Source of the DNA: an uncultured Bacteroidota bacterium
GTDB lineage: Bacteria > Bacteroidota > Bacteroidia > Chitinophagales > Chitinophagaceae
Reading direction: 5' to 3'
Assembly: GCA_903824725.1 (NCBI GenBank)
Contig: CAIJXU010000060.1
Location: 1 to 64,000 of the forward strand
DNA length: 64,000 nt
Shown: piece after piece, positions 8,350-17,706 of the stretch
Position numbering within the stretch: the first letter of the stretch is position 1
Layout: the number at the start of each line of letters is the position of its first letter
Position numbers and translations under genes: made by a program
Notes under the pieces: generated by a model
Seen by the model: only the letters and a program-made list of their open reading frames with translations
Told to the model about the DNA's origin: nothing
Database searches by the model: none

Positions 8350-10038
8350 ATGAATTATCAATTAAGCACTTTAGATTTTGTCGTATTTCTAGTATACTTT
8401 GTTTTAATATTATCTTATGGATATTATATCTATAAAAAAAGGCAGACAAAAGAACATGATTCCAAAGCCTTTTTTTTAGCCGAAGGTTCCTTAACATGGT
8501 GGGCAATTGGCGCATCGCTTATTGCATCTAATATTTCGGCCGAACAATTTATTGGCATGAGTGGGAATGGATTTTTTGTAGGTATTGCGGTATCTGCTTA
8601 TGAATGGATTGCAGCATTAGGTCTTATTGTTATTGCCGTATGGTTTATGCCCATCTATTTAAAAAATAAAATTTACACGATGCCTCAATTTTTACAAGTG
8701 AGGTATAACGAGACGGTTTCATTGATCATGGCCGTTTTTTGGTTGTTCTTATATGTGTTTGTAAATCTTACTTCTATTTTATACTTAGGATCTATTGCAA
8801 TTAATGGTTTATTACCTGGACAAAATCACTTGCATGAAATCATGGTTTGTTTAGCCATTTTTGCAGTGTTTATTACTTTGGGAGGTATGAAAGTGATTGG
8901 ATATACAGATGTGATTCAAGTAACGGTATTAATTATAGGAGGACTTGCTACCACTTATATGGCATTGTCCATGGTGAGTGAAAAATTTGGAATGGGTGGT
9001 GGTATACTTTCTGGCTTTACTACTTTAATGCAACAAGCACCCGATCACTTTCATATGGTGATGGATAAGCCTACACAATCGTCTTCGCAAGAATATATTG
9101 ATAAGTATATGATCTTACCGGGCATTGCGATGTATGCTGCAGGTCAATGGATTTTGAATATCAATTATTGGGGATGTAATCAGTATATCACGCAACGTGC
9201 TTTGGGGGCAAATTTACCCACTGCGCGTAAGGGTATTTTATTTGCTGCCTTATTAAAATTATTAATGCCAGTCATTGTAATGTTACCTGGAATTGCCGCT
9301 TATGTCCTTCATAAAAATGGCCATCTAAATCATTTAGTAGGCGGTATGGATGGCGCATACTCGGCGGTGTTGGCCTTTTTACCTTCCGGATTTAAAGGTT
9401 TATCATTAGCTGCTTTAACAGCTGCTATTGTTGCATCCTTAGCAGGAAAATCAAATAGCATTAGTACCATTTTTACATTAGATATTTATAAAAAATATTT
9501 TGCTACCGAAGCCAGTGAGGAAAAATTAGTTAAGATAGGTAGATGGGTTGTGGTATGTGCCATGTTTATTAGTGTGGTATTTACATGGGACGATATATTA
9601 GGTATTGGTGGCGCAGGTGGATTTACTTTTATTCAAAAGTATACCGGCTTTATTAGCCCAGGCGTTTTGGTGGTATTTGTATTAGGTATGTTTTGGAAGC
9701 GTACCACAGGAACAGCTGCCGTAGTGGGCATTTTAGCTGGATTTATATTGTCTTTATTTTATAATGAATTTGCACCAATGGTTTTTGGTAATGAAACATT
9801 TTATTACACTGCCTATCCTAATGCACAAGGGGTTTATAAAATTCCTTTTTTAGTGGCGATGGGTATTGCAGGTATTATTACCGCCATGCTCATGGTAGCG
9901 ATTACTTTGTTGGGACCAAAAATTAATCCAAAAGCATTTGATATTGATAAGTCTATGTTTAAAGTAGATAAAACAACTTTAATATTAATTGTCTCTATCT
10001 TAATGATTTTATCAGCCTTGTATATTAAGTTTTGGTAA
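8350..10038 (+). CDS. sodium/sugar symporter of the SSS family (vSGLT-like, probably galactose)
   Basis: A 562-residue inner membrane protein with about 14 hydrophobic segments, of the solute:sodium symporter family. It carries SLIASNISAEQFIGMSG (near residue 57-73), a stretch strongly reminiscent of the Vibrio sodium/galactose transporter vSGLT. It also has MPIYLKNKIYTMPQFLQVRY near 105 and SLAGKSNSISTIFTLDIYKK near 372, both typical of SGLT-type members. Position directly after galK and galM makes galactose the most likely substrate; glucose or another hexose cannot be excluded from sequence. The last cytoplasmic loop and a final helix end just before a bidirectional terminator. Confidence 0.88.
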   Translation: MNYQLSTLDFVVFLVYFVLILSYGYYIYKKRQTKEHDSKAFFLAEGSLTWWAIGASLIASNISAEQFIGMSGNGFFVGIAVSAYEWIAALGLIVIAVWFMPIYLKNKIYTMPQFLQVRYNETVSLIMAVFWLFLYVFVNLTSILYLGSIAINGLLPGQNHLHEIMVCLAIFAVFITLGGMKVIGYTDVIQVTVLIIGGLATTYMALSMVSEKFGMGGGILSGFTTLMQQAPDHFHMVMDKPTQSSSQEYIDKYMILPGIAMYAAGQWILNINYWGCNQYITQRALGANLPTARKGILFAALLKLLMPVIVMLPGIAAYVLHKNGHLNHLVGGMDGAYSAVLAFLPSGFKGLSLAALTAAIVASLAGKSNSISTIFTLDIYKKYFATEASEEKLVKIGRWVVVCAMFISVVFTWDDILGIGGAGGFTFIQKYTGFISPGVLVVFVLGMFWKRTTGTAAVVGILAGFILSLFYNEFAPMVFGNETFYYTAYPNAQGVYKIPFLVAMGIAGIITAMLMVAITLLGPKINPKAFDIDKSMFKVDKTTLILIVSILMILSALYIKFW

Positions 10039-10057
10039 GATAAAATTGGAGTCATAT

Positions 10058-10094
10058 AAAAAAGCCGTCCTAGTTCATTAGGGCGGCTTTTTTT
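10058..10094. terminator. bidirectional rho-independent terminator
   Basis: An A-run, a stem of about 9 bp (10063-10071 with 10080-10088, one G-T pair) with an 8-base loop, and a T-run (10088-10094). Because A and T runs flank both sides, it can stop the galactose operon on the plus strand and the RND efflux operon arriving from the minus strand. The two operons converge exactly here. Confidence 0.85.
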
Positions 10095-10113
10095 ATTTCA
10101 ACTACTTAAATCA

Positions 10114-13100
10114 TTAATACCATGATTCATTGATGGTCGTATCGCCACCAGCATTGTTATTTTGATTTCTTCTCTTTACATTTCTCTTATGAATATAAGC
10201 AGTCACGAACATCAATGGTAAAAAGATAAAAGTGAATGGAGGTATACCCAACATACTAATCCACTTACCACCAAAGTGACGACGCATTGGACGGCGTAAG
10301 CGTTCTGCAATTAAATACATTGCAGGCACAATAAACAAAGTCATAAAGAATGCAAATATCAAACCAAAAATTAAAGTCCAGCTGAGTGGTTTCCAGAAGG
10401 AAACGCTATCTCCACCAAAAAAGATATGAGGATTCATTTCACTGAATAAGCTAACAAAGTTGATATTGAAACCAATGGCTATTGGGATAAATCCAAGTAT
10501 AGCGGCAAGAGCTGTAAGCATAACAGGAATAATTCTGGTTTTACCTGCTTGCACGACTGCTTCTTTTGTTTTCATACCACGGGCTCTTAATACATCTGTA
10601 AACTCAATGATTAAGATACCATTTTTAACCACGATTCCAGCCAATCCAACAATACCCAAACCCGTCATCACTCCCGATATTTTCATACCAAATATAGAAA
10701 AGCCTAATAATACACCAATGATACTAAATAGGATCTCGGTTAAAATGATCACTGATTTAGAAATGGAATTAAATTGTAACACCAAAGTGAAAAGAATGAG
10801 CATAAGAGCAATGATCAATGCTTTTCCTAAAAATGCAACTGTTTCTAATTGTTGTTGATTTTCACCAGTTTGATTAATTGTAACGCCTTCTTGAACTCCA
10901 TTAAAATTACTAATGTATTGAGAGATGACCGCATTCACTGAAGTTGGATTAAAACCTTGCGCTAATAATACATTAGAACTTAATTGAATTAATCTTTTTT
11001 GATCTTTACGTCTCACACTACCTAAAGTATTGGTTGGTTCCACTTTCACCAATGAGCTAATAGGAATATTTTTAACCATACCTCCTGCAGCCATATCTCT
11101 AAAGGACAAACGCATATTAAGTAAATCCACTAAATTTTTTCGTTGTAAAGTTTCATTACGTAATTGAATCTTGTATTCGTCTTTGCCGTCTTTAATTTTA
11201 GAAACTTCCTTACCAAATAAGGCCGTACGAATTTGCATACCTACTTGAGCCGATGAAACACCTGCAATTAATGCACGGTCTCTATCAATGGTTAAGGTTA
11301 ATTCAGGATTTTGTAAATCCACATCCATCTTCAATTCCTCCACACCAGGCACCTGAATTGAATCTAGATAATTTTTTAATCCAACAGCGGTTTTAATGAG
11401 ATGATCAAAATTGTCACCTTGAATTTCTATATTTATAGGAGGATCTGTTGGAGGGCCGCTTTGTTCCTGAGTTACAGAGATTTCGGCACCTGGAATTCCT
11501 TTTAGTTGAGCGCGTATTGCATCCAAATAAGGCCCGGTTGATTTACCATGACGCTTTTCAAATTCTACAAAGTTAATTTGAAGTCGTCCAAGTTCAGCGT
11601 GAGGACTTCGGTCTCCTCGCATGGGATCACCCGCACCTACAGCAACATTACTAATCACACTTTCAACAATTGGGTTAGGTTTGCTAGGTTCATTATCTAA
11701 CACCTTATTTACTTTAGCCTCCAATACTTTAGTCACCGAATCAGTATAGCCCACTTGTGTACCTACTGGCAATTTTAAATAAACATACAATTGGTTGGGA
11801 TCACCTACTGGGAAAAATTCAATACCGATACGACCCTTTGCTACACTAATACCAAATACAACAAAGGAGATCACTAACAAAACAAAAGTGCCTATTAATA
11901 ACTTAACGGGTCTCCAACCACTTAAAGCGCGTCGTAATATATTTTCATACAACTGCATTAAGTTAGGTAAAGTAATGGTTTGAAATTTATGAATTGCGGA
12001 TGTGATAAAGTACCTATTCGCAATCACTAATACCATAAAGAAAATAAGCAGGTTTCCTAAAAAAGTAAAACCTGAAATATCTAATAAGATACCAATGATG
12101 ATGGGTATCCAAAATGATTTTTGTTTAAATATTTTACTTCTGTTTTTTAAACGCTCTTCCTCTGATTCTTCCTCATGATTCATAAAGTCAACTGCAAAAA
12201 CGGGGTTCATGATAAAAGCCACTAATAAGGAAGCGGTTAATGTAAAAATTAACATCGTTGGCAAGTAGATCATAAACTTACCAATTAAGCCAGGCCAAAA
12301 TAGTAAAGGGAAAAAAGGCGCTAAAGTGGTAATGGTACCTGCTAAAACAGGCACAAATACTTCACCTGCCGCCATTTTAGCCGATACGGTGGCCGTTAAC
12401 TTGCCTTTGCCTTGAACAAAAATTCGATGTGTATTTTCGATCACTACAATCGCGTCATCTACAATAATACCTAATCCAAATAATAAGGCAAACAATACAA
12501 TAAAGTTGAGCGAAATACTAGAACCCACAATTAATTCGGCTCCTGGAATAAACACAAAAGCAACAAACATACTTAAGGGTACTGATAAGGCAACAAAAAA
12601 GGCATTCGTTACCCCCATGAAAAACATAAGTACAATTAATACAAGTATAAATCCAATTACAATCGAATTCACTAATTCTGCAAATGAACTTTTTGTTCTA
12701 ATACTTTGATCCCCCGATATGACTACTTTCAAATCCGAAGGGAAGTCGTTTAATTTTGTTGCATCCACTATTTTTTTAACTGCATCAGAAGTGGCAATTA
12801 AATTTTCACCACTTCTTTTAATAATATTTAAGGTCATTACATTTTTCCCATCCAAACGTGCAAAGCTTTCATTGCTTTTCACAGTGTCAATTACTTTTGC
12901 AACATCTTTTAAATAAATGGCCGAACCATTGGTATTGCGAATAATAATATTACTAATATCAGCGGCTGTTTTTAATTGGCCCTTTAGTTGCAAGTTCCTA
13001 TTCATTGAGCCTACTTCTAATAAACCTCCTGATAAATCAAGGTTTTCTCTTTGAATTGCAAAAGTGATATCGTCAAATGTGATACCCGCACTTTGTAATT

Positions 13101-13716
13101 TATAATTGTCTACATTAATTTGAAATTCTCTCTCGGGCGCGCCCACTAAGTCCACTCTGTTAATTTGGGTAATGTTTTCAAGTTTGTCCTTAAGTATATC
13201 GCCGTATTTTTTTAACTGTACTAAATCGTAATTACCATTAATGTTGACATACATAATGGGTTGTTCGCTTAAGCTAATTTCAATGACTCTTGGTTGTTGT
13301 GTTAAATCATTAGGCAAGTCCTGCTTGGCCTTATCTACGGCATCTTTTACCTTTTGAAGGGCGACATCTGTTGGGACATTCGTACCAAATTCAATGGTAA
13401 TGGCCGAAAAATCCTGTTGTGAGTTAGAGGTGAATTTGGTGATTTTGGTACCTGTGATACCCTTAATTTGTTTTTCAATTGGGCGGGTCACTAAATTTTC
13501 AATATCCTTTGGTGAATTCCCTACATAAATGGTTTGAACAAAGATGGTAGGAATAATGATGTCAGGGTATTGTTCTTTAGGAAGCGTTAAAAATTGATAA
13601 ATTCCACCTAAGCTTATAAATAGCATAAGCAGGTAAATGGAAGTTTTGTTTGTGATGCTCCAGGAAGTAGGTTTAAACTCCTTAAATTTTTCTTTTATTT
13701 TCTGTATCGTGGACAT
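10114..13716 (-). CDS. RND multidrug efflux pump, inner membrane subunit (AcrB/HAE1 type, with extra membrane segments)
   Basis: The proton-driven pump of a tripartite efflux system. The 1200-residue product (AcrB has 1049) has the RND layout: TM1 at about residues 26-46, a periplasmic porter domain, the TM4 proton-relay pair in GLGIIVDDAIVVIENTHR, a second porter domain, and the TM10 relay lysine in GIVVKNGILIIEFTD. Two oddities stand out. Between TM6 and TM7 there is an acidic linker (about 513-525) followed by a hydrophobic stretch at about 535-571 that can form two extra membrane helices. Near the C-terminus a further hydrophobic segment (about 1157-1174) is followed by a polar Asn-rich tail. 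It is the last gene of the tetR-OMF-adaptor-pump operon and follows the adaptor by 26 bases. The substrate cannot be predicted. Confidence 0.93.
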   Translation of the reverse strand: MSTIQKIKEKFKEFKPTSWSITNKTSIYLLMLFISLGGIYQFLTLPKEQYPDIIIPTIFVQTIYVGNSPKDIENLVTRPIEKQIKGITGTKITKFTSNSQQDFSAITIEFGTNVPTDVALQKVKDAVDKAKQDLPNDLTQQPRVIEISLSEQPIMYVNINGNYDLVQLKKYGDILKDKLENITQINRVDLVGAPEREFQINVDNYKLQSAGITFDDITFAIQRENLDLSGGLLEVGSMNRNLQLKGQLKTAADISNIIIRNTNGSAIYLKDVAKVIDTVKSNESFARLDGKNVMTLNIIKRSGENLIATSDAVKKIVDATKLNDFPSDLKVVISGDQSIRTKSSFAELVNSIVIGFILVLIVLMFFMGVTNAFFVALSVPLSMFVAFVFIPGAELIVGSSISLNFIVLFALLFGLGIIVDDAIVVIENTHRIFVQGKGKLTATVSAKMAAGEVFVPVLAGTITTLAPFFPLLFWPGLIGKFMIYLPTMLIFTLTASLLVAFIMNPVFAVDFMNHEEESEEERLKNRSKIFKQKSFWIPIIIGILLDISGFTFLGNLLIFFMVLVIANRYFITSAIHKFQTITLPNLMQLYENILRRALSGWRPVKLLIGTFVLLVISFVVFGISVAKGRIGIEFFPVGDPNQLYVYLKLPVGTQVGYTDSVTKVLEAKVNKVLDNEPSKPNPIVESVISNVAVGAGDPMRGDRSPHAELGRLQINFVEFEKRHGKSTGPYLDAIRAQLKGIPGAEISVTQEQSGPPTDPPINIEIQGDNFDHLIKTAVGLKNYLDSIQVPGVEELKMDVDLQNPELTLTIDRDRALIAGVSSAQVGMQIRTALFGKEVSKIKDGKDEYKIQLRNETLQRKNLVDLLNMRLSFRDMAAGGMVKNIPISSLVKVEPTNTLGSVRRKDQKRLIQLSSNVLLAQGFNPTSVNAVISQYISNFNGVQEGVTINQTGENQQQLETVAFLGKALIIALMLILFTLVLQFNSISKSVIILTEILFSIIGVLLGFSIFGMKISGVMTGLGIVGLAGIVVKNGILIIEFTDVLRARGMKTKEAVVQAGKTRIIPVMLTALAAILGFIPIAIGFNINFVSLFSEMNPHIFFGGDSVSFWKPLSWTLIFGLIFAFFMTLFIVPAMYLIAERLRRPMRRHFGGKWISMLGIPPFTFIFLPLMFVTAYIHKRNVKRRNQNNNAGGDTTINESWY

Positions 13717-13742
13717 AGTGATCTTTTAATGAGTTGATTGAA

Positions 13743-14939
13743 TTAGTTGCTTACTGTGGTGATAAATTGACCATCAAATAAATTTTGATAACCACTAACA
13801 ATGATCACATCTCCAACAAGTAAGCCACTTAATACTTCCATGTTATTGCCATAAAATTCGCCTATCGTAATCATTTTCTTTCTTGCTATCATTTTACCTT
13901 TTTCATTAACAGCAACATAAATGAATTTACCTTTTTCATCATTTTGTAAAATATTAATAGGAATACTTATTGCATTTGCTTTAGAATAGTCCTTAATACG
14001 CACTTGCACTAATTGATTGGGTCTAAAATTATTATCAGCTGTTAATTTAGTTTCAATGAAAAAGCTTCGGCTTAATGGGTCAATCACATTGCCCATGACA
14101 TTAATTTTTGTTTGAATTGTTTTTTGTAAATCAGGAAAATTTAAGGCCACCTCGCTACCCACATGTACCTTTCCTGTATAATTTTCAGGAACCAATGCAG
14201 TTGCTTTTAAATTTTTTGTGTTTACAATTTTAATTTGGCCAGCACCCATGAACATTTCACCAACATGAACATTCACTTCCTCAGCAACACCATTCACATC
14301 GCTATAAATACTTGTATATGCCAATTGATCCTTAATTACACCCACTTGTTCAGTAGCGCCCTTTAATTGACTGGCTAAGGCTTCGGCATTGGTTTTAGCA
14401 GTTAATAATTGTATTTCACTTCCTATATTTTGATCCCAAAGGTTTTTTTGTTTTTCATATATTGATTTTGCTAAAGCGGCTTGCGCTTTTAAAGTTTCAA
14501 TATTTTGACTTGCAGCCGCGACGCTTTGTTTAATTAAACTATTATCCAATTGTAATAATAATTGTCCTTTTTTTACAATGTCTCCTCTTTTTATAAAAAT
14601 AGATCTTACTTGACCTCCGCCCGCGCGAGGGGTAATATAGGAAACACTTTCTGATTCAATTTTTCCTTGAAGTTCAATGTAATGATCAAATACTTGTGTA
14701 GATAAAGTATCAATAGTAACCAATATTGTTTTATCAGCCTTTGAGCCGCCCATTGTTTTTATTTCCTTTTCTAGGTTGGCAATTTTAATACTTAAATCTA
14801 ACGCTTGCTTTTTATAACCAGACAAGGCCGTTTTTTTTGCTTCGATTGAATTGCTGTCACCACCGCAGGCCGTAGCTAATAAAATTAAACCACCTGTCAA
14901 TACGTTTATGAAATTTTTCATTATTTTAGATTTTGTCAT
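13743..14939 (-). CDS. RND efflux periplasmic adaptor (membrane fusion protein), lipoprotein
   Basis: An AcrA/HlyD-type adaptor linking the RND pump to the outer membrane factor. The 398-residue product starts with a lipoprotein-type signal ending LLATACGG (Cys25 counted from the first ATG; a second ATG at codon 7 is an equally good start). A short N-terminal coiled coil (about residues 35-62) comes before the barrel-sandwich part, SYITPRAGGGQVRSIFIKRG near 100. The longer alpha-hairpin of about residues 135-195 includes LLTAKTNAEALASQLKGA. The lipoyl half-motif (VNVHVGEMFMGAG), the beta-barrel and the membrane-proximal domain follow. It lies 11 bases behind the outer membrane factor and 26 before the pump. 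Family assignment is firm; the substrate is unknown. Confidence 0.9.
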   Translation of the reverse strand: MTKSKIMKNFINVLTGGLILLATACGGDSNSIEAKKTALSGYKKQALDLSIKIANLEKEIKTMGGSKADKTILVTIDTLSTQVFDHYIELQGKIESESVSYITPRAGGGQVRSIFIKRGDIVKKGQLLLQLDNSLIKQSVAAASQNIETLKAQAALAKSIYEKQKNLWDQNIGSEIQLLTAKTNAEALASQLKGATEQVGVIKDQLAYTSIYSDVNGVAEEVNVHVGEMFMGAGQIKIVNTKNLKATALVPENYTGKVHVGSEVALNFPDLQKTIQTKINVMGNVIDPLSRSFFIETKLTADNNFRPNQLVQVRIKDYSKANAISIPINILQNDEKGKFIYVAVNEKGKMIARKKMITIGEFYGNNMEVLSGLLVGDVIIVSGYQNLFDGQFITTVSN

Positions 14940-14950
14940 TTTAATTTATT

Positions 14951-16282
14951 TTATAATTTTCCTGTTGCTTTTAATAAATCTACTTTAGCTATTAAAGCGC
15001 TGTACAAAGCATTCATATAGTTATTTTGAGCAGTTACTAAATCAGCTTGTGCAGCGGATATTTCTGTATTAGAACCTGTTCCTGTTTCAAACTTCTTTTT
15101 AGTTTGTTGGTATACAGCCTCTGCTAATTGCATATTCTTTTTTTGAAATTGCATAGTAGCTACGGAGGAGATATAATTTAACTTGGCTTGTGTAATTTCA
15201 TTATCAATATTGTTTTTTAATGCGTCAATTTGATTTTCAATTTGCTTTAACTCAATCTTTGTGCGCTTTACACGAGCATCACGAGCAAATCCATTAAATA
15301 AAGGCAGGTTAATGTTTAAGCTAACGATTGAAGTATTAAACCAGCTACCTCCTTCAAAAAAATCAAACTTGGTGCGCATCGCATTTTGAGAATAAGACCC
15401 CGACATACTCACTGTTGGTAAATAACTTAATTGATAACGCTTTACATTAAATTCGGTTAATTTTTTTGTAGTATTTAAGTATTGAAAATCTTTTCTTACT
15501 CCGTACTCAAAATCATTTTCAAATAATATATTATTATTTAAACTCTTCTCATCAATCACTTCGGTTAAGGACAAGCTGTCTTTTACAGGCATACCCATTA
15601 ACATTTTTAAACCCATAAATCCAATGGCAACACTATTGTTTGCTTTTAGCTTTTCAGTTTGTATATTATTTAATTGCACATTTACTTTATCAACGTCTAA
15701 TTTTTCAGCGAAACCATTTTTATACATGATCTCGGCATCGTGTGCTAATTTGGTTAAGCGTTCAATATTTGCATCTAAAATATTTAATTGTGTTTTACTA
15801 GCCGAAAGTTGATAATATATTTTATAAATATTAGCTTTAATGGCTTCTTCTGTTAATGCAGCATTTTTTCTTTGCCATTCCAATGAAGTGGCCCTTGCTT
15901 TAATGGCAACAAATACCTGACCATCAAACAATAATTGTTGAAAATTAGCCCCATAGTTGGCATTAAACTTTGTACCAAACTGAACAGGGATATAGGTTCC
16001 AGCAGCACCGCCAAAAATTGCTGCAGGCAATAAAGAGGTTGGAATTTTTAAATAATCATTTCCACCAATATTGGTATTAATGGTGGGGAAAGCCGCAGCA
16101 CTAATTTCACGATTGGTTTGTACTTGTGCGTCAATAGCGAGCAAAGCATTTTTTACTTGCACATTATTTTTTTGAGCATAGGATACACACTCATTAAGTG
16201 AAAAAGCATACACTGATTTATTTTGCGCTTGACCATGTTCCCATGAAATAAAAGCAAGCAAAAGGATTAAAACGTTTTTCAT
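14951..16282 (-). CDS. TolC-family outer membrane factor of the efflux operon
   Basis: The outer membrane channel of the tripartite pump encoded by the same operon. The 443-residue product has a signal peptide (about residues 1-19, ending GQA) and the OEP repeats: AFSLNECVSYAQKNNVQVKN early, and a second repeat in the C-terminal half around LPLFNGFARDARVKRTKIEL. The C-terminal helix includes FETGTGSNTEISAAQADLV, the conserved tunnel-tip region. It sits 21 bases behind tetR and 11 before the adaptor gene. It is distinct from the other TolC-type protein at 3481-4794, which stands alone. Confidence 0.9.
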   Translation of the reverse strand: MKNVLILLLAFISWEHGQAQNKSVYAFSLNECVSYAQKNNVQVKNALLAIDAQVQTNREISAAAFPTINTNIGGNDYLKIPTSLLPAAIFGGAAGTYIPVQFGTKFNANYGANFQQLLFDGQVFVAIKARATSLEWQRKNAALTEEAIKANIYKIYYQLSASKTQLNILDANIERLTKLAHDAEIMYKNGFAEKLDVDKVNVQLNNIQTEKLKANNSVAIGFMGLKMLMGMPVKDSLSLTEVIDEKSLNNNILFENDFEYGVRKDFQYLNTTKKLTEFNVKRYQLSYLPTVSMSGSYSQNAMRTKFDFFEGGSWFNTSIVSLNINLPLFNGFARDARVKRTKIELKQIENQIDALKNNIDNEITQAKLNYISSVATMQFQKKNMQLAEAVYQQTKKKFETGTGSNTEISAAQADLVTAQNNYMNALYSALIAKVDLLKATGKL

Positions 16283-16303
16283 TTCTATTTTTTTATTATC
16301 TAA

Positions 16304-16909
16304 TTATTTTATTTTTTCAGATTTGTATCGATCCATTAAATGATGACCCTCTATGGTGGCCACACCATATACAAAATGCTCAATAATTTGTAAATTCACT
16401 TTTAGTATGTCAAATTTTTGAGCAGGAAATACATGAATATTAAAAGCAATTAAGCTGGTTTCTAATCTGTATTTTGAAAGTATATTAACATCTAATTCTT
16501 TTCGATATAAACCTTCTTTAATTCCTTTTTCTAAATTGGTTCGAATGGTTGAAAAAATATAATCGTCTTTGTGATTTTTAATTTTTTCATAAGCCATTGG
16601 ATAATATTTTTCAATTTCAAATAAAGCCAAAGGATTCATTCGGTTAAACATTTCTTGCACTACTGCCATTAATAAGAAAATTTCATGCACTGCATTTTCA
16701 GCAGCAAGCATGCTGTTATCACAAATAAGGGCATGGTTAGCCAGTTCATTTTCAACCACAGCGGTAACCAAACTGTCTTTGTCTTTATAATATTGGTAAA
16801 TGGTTTTTTTACTAATACCTAATTGATTGGCTAAATCATCCATGGTGACATGCTTGACGCCCGTTTGGAACATTAATTCTCTAGCCTTATTCAGTATACG
16901 ATTTTGCAT
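16304..16909 (-). CDS. TetR-family transcriptional repressor of the efflux operon
   Basis: A 201-residue regulator with an N-terminal helix-turn-helix DNA-binding domain (about residues 8-52, including MDDLANQLGISKKTIYQYY) and a helical C-terminal ligand-binding domain that resembles no family I can name. It is the first gene of the operon with the outer membrane factor, adaptor and RND pump, an order seen in many Bacteroidota, where the regulator typically represses its own operon until a pump substrate binds. A 9-bp inverted repeat inside the predicted promoter directly upstream supports autoregulation. The inducer is unknown. Confidence 0.9.
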   Translation of the reverse strand: MQNRILNKARELMFQTGVKHVTMDDLANQLGISKKTIYQYYKDKDSLVTAVVENELANHALICDNSMLAAENAVHEIFLLMAVVQEMFNRMNPLALFEIEKYYPMAYEKIKNHKDDYIFSTIRTNLEKGIKEGLYRKELDVNILSKYRLETSLIAFNIHVFPAQKFDILKVNLQIIEHFVYGVATIEGHHLMDRYKSEKIK

Positions 16910-16926
16910 AGCATGATTTGAAGGCG

Positions 16927-16957
16927 CAAAACTAAGGAAACTTTAAGCGTTTTCAAA
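16927..16957 (-). promoter_or_regulatory. candidate promoter of the tetR-efflux operon
   Basis: Read on the minus strand there is TTTG (16957-16954), a 19-base spacer and TAGTTTTG (16934-16927). This fits the Bacteroidota -33 / -7 consensus TTG-N17-23-TAnnTTTG. Transcription would begin about 16920, giving a leader of roughly ten bases before the tetR ATG at 16909. The match is exact in both boxes and the spacing is in range, but no experiment supports it. Confidence 0.6.
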
Positions 16958-16963
16958 GTTTCC
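16936..16963. promoter_or_regulatory. candidate TetR operator (inverted repeat)
   Basis: Perfect inverted repeat ggaaacttt - N10 - aaagtttcc (16936-16944 and 16955-16963). It fills the spacer of the predicted tetR promoter and covers its -33 box. TetR-family repressors bind palindromes of about this size placed over their own promoters, so this is the natural operator candidate for the adjacent regulator. Binding is inferred. Confidence 0.6.
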
Positions 16964-17033
16964 AAGGTTAATTCTTTATATATTATGCTAAATGGCAAAT
17001 TTGTTTGAAATTTGAGCCTAAATCCAACCTAAA

Positions 17034-17705
17034 ATGCCAATTGATAGGCCAAAAGTGATCCGACAAAAACTATTAAGTTCCATAGCTCAGTTATTTTTTC
17101 AAGGAGTAGTGGTTTTGGCACCCATTGGTGTCACGATTTGGGTGGTGGTGAGTTTATTTAATTGGGTAGATAATTTTTTACCTAACCTGCTTCATTTTAT
17201 TTTACCGGTTCAATTTGCCGAAGTAAATGGACAAGTTCCTAAAGTAACTGGATTGGGTTTTTTGGTCGCCATTACTTTAGTATTGTTGGTAGGTTGGCTA
17301 TCGTCATTATTTTTTGTAGAAAGATTAATGTCCATCTTTGATAAGTTATTAGAAAAAACACCAGGAGTAAAAATTATTTATTCATCTGTTAAAGATTTTT
17401 TAGAAGCGTTTGCTGGGAATAAAAAAAAGTTTGATGAACCCGTTTTGGTCAATGTGGATTCAACAGACGTTTGGCGCATTGGATTTATTACACAAAAAAG
17501 CACAGAACATTTTGGAATGAAAGAATATGTTACGGTGTATGTGCCACACTCTTATGCCATATCTGGAATAACATATATAGTATCATCAGAACGAATTAAA
17601 AGAATGCCAAAAGGAGTAAATGCATCCGAAGCTATGAAGTATGTGGTATCAGGAGGCGTGACTACTGTGGATGAAATGGAACAAAAAGATCAACCGAATT
17701 TATAA
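17034..17705 (+). CDS. DUF502-family membrane protein
   Basis: A 223-residue protein of the DUF502 family, whose function is not established in bacteria. Two membrane helices are visible: about residues 20-45 (FFQGVVVLAPIGVTIWVVVS) and about 78-100 (LGFLVAITLVLLVGWLSSLF). They are followed by the family-typical linker LLEKTPGVKIIYSSVKDFLEAF and a soluble beta-rich C-terminal part containing a YVTVYVPHSYAISGITYIV stretch. The gene is divergent from tetR across 124 bases and ends one base before serC, so it may be cotranscribed with serC. This link looks positional rather than functional. Confidence 0.85.
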   Translation: MPIDRPKVIRQKLLSSIAQLFFQGVVVLAPIGVTIWVVVSLFNWVDNFLPNLLHFILPVQFAEVNGQVPKVTGLGFLVAITLVLLVGWLSSLFFVERLMSIFDKLLEKTPGVKIIYSSVKDFLEAFAGNKKKFDEPVLVNVDSTDVWRIGFITQKSTEHFGMKEYVTVYVPHSYAISGITYIVSSERIKRMPKGVNASEAMKYVVSGGVTTVDEMEQKDQPNL

Positions 17706-17706
17706 A

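Noticed and set aside
10460-10858. 132-codon plus-strand frame within the RND pump gene
   Set aside because: A shadow opposite the pump coding region, with composition expected from reverse reading.
17671-17706. Upstream ATG for serC inside the DUF502 gene
   Set aside because: The conserved SerC start lies directly after the ATG at 17707.
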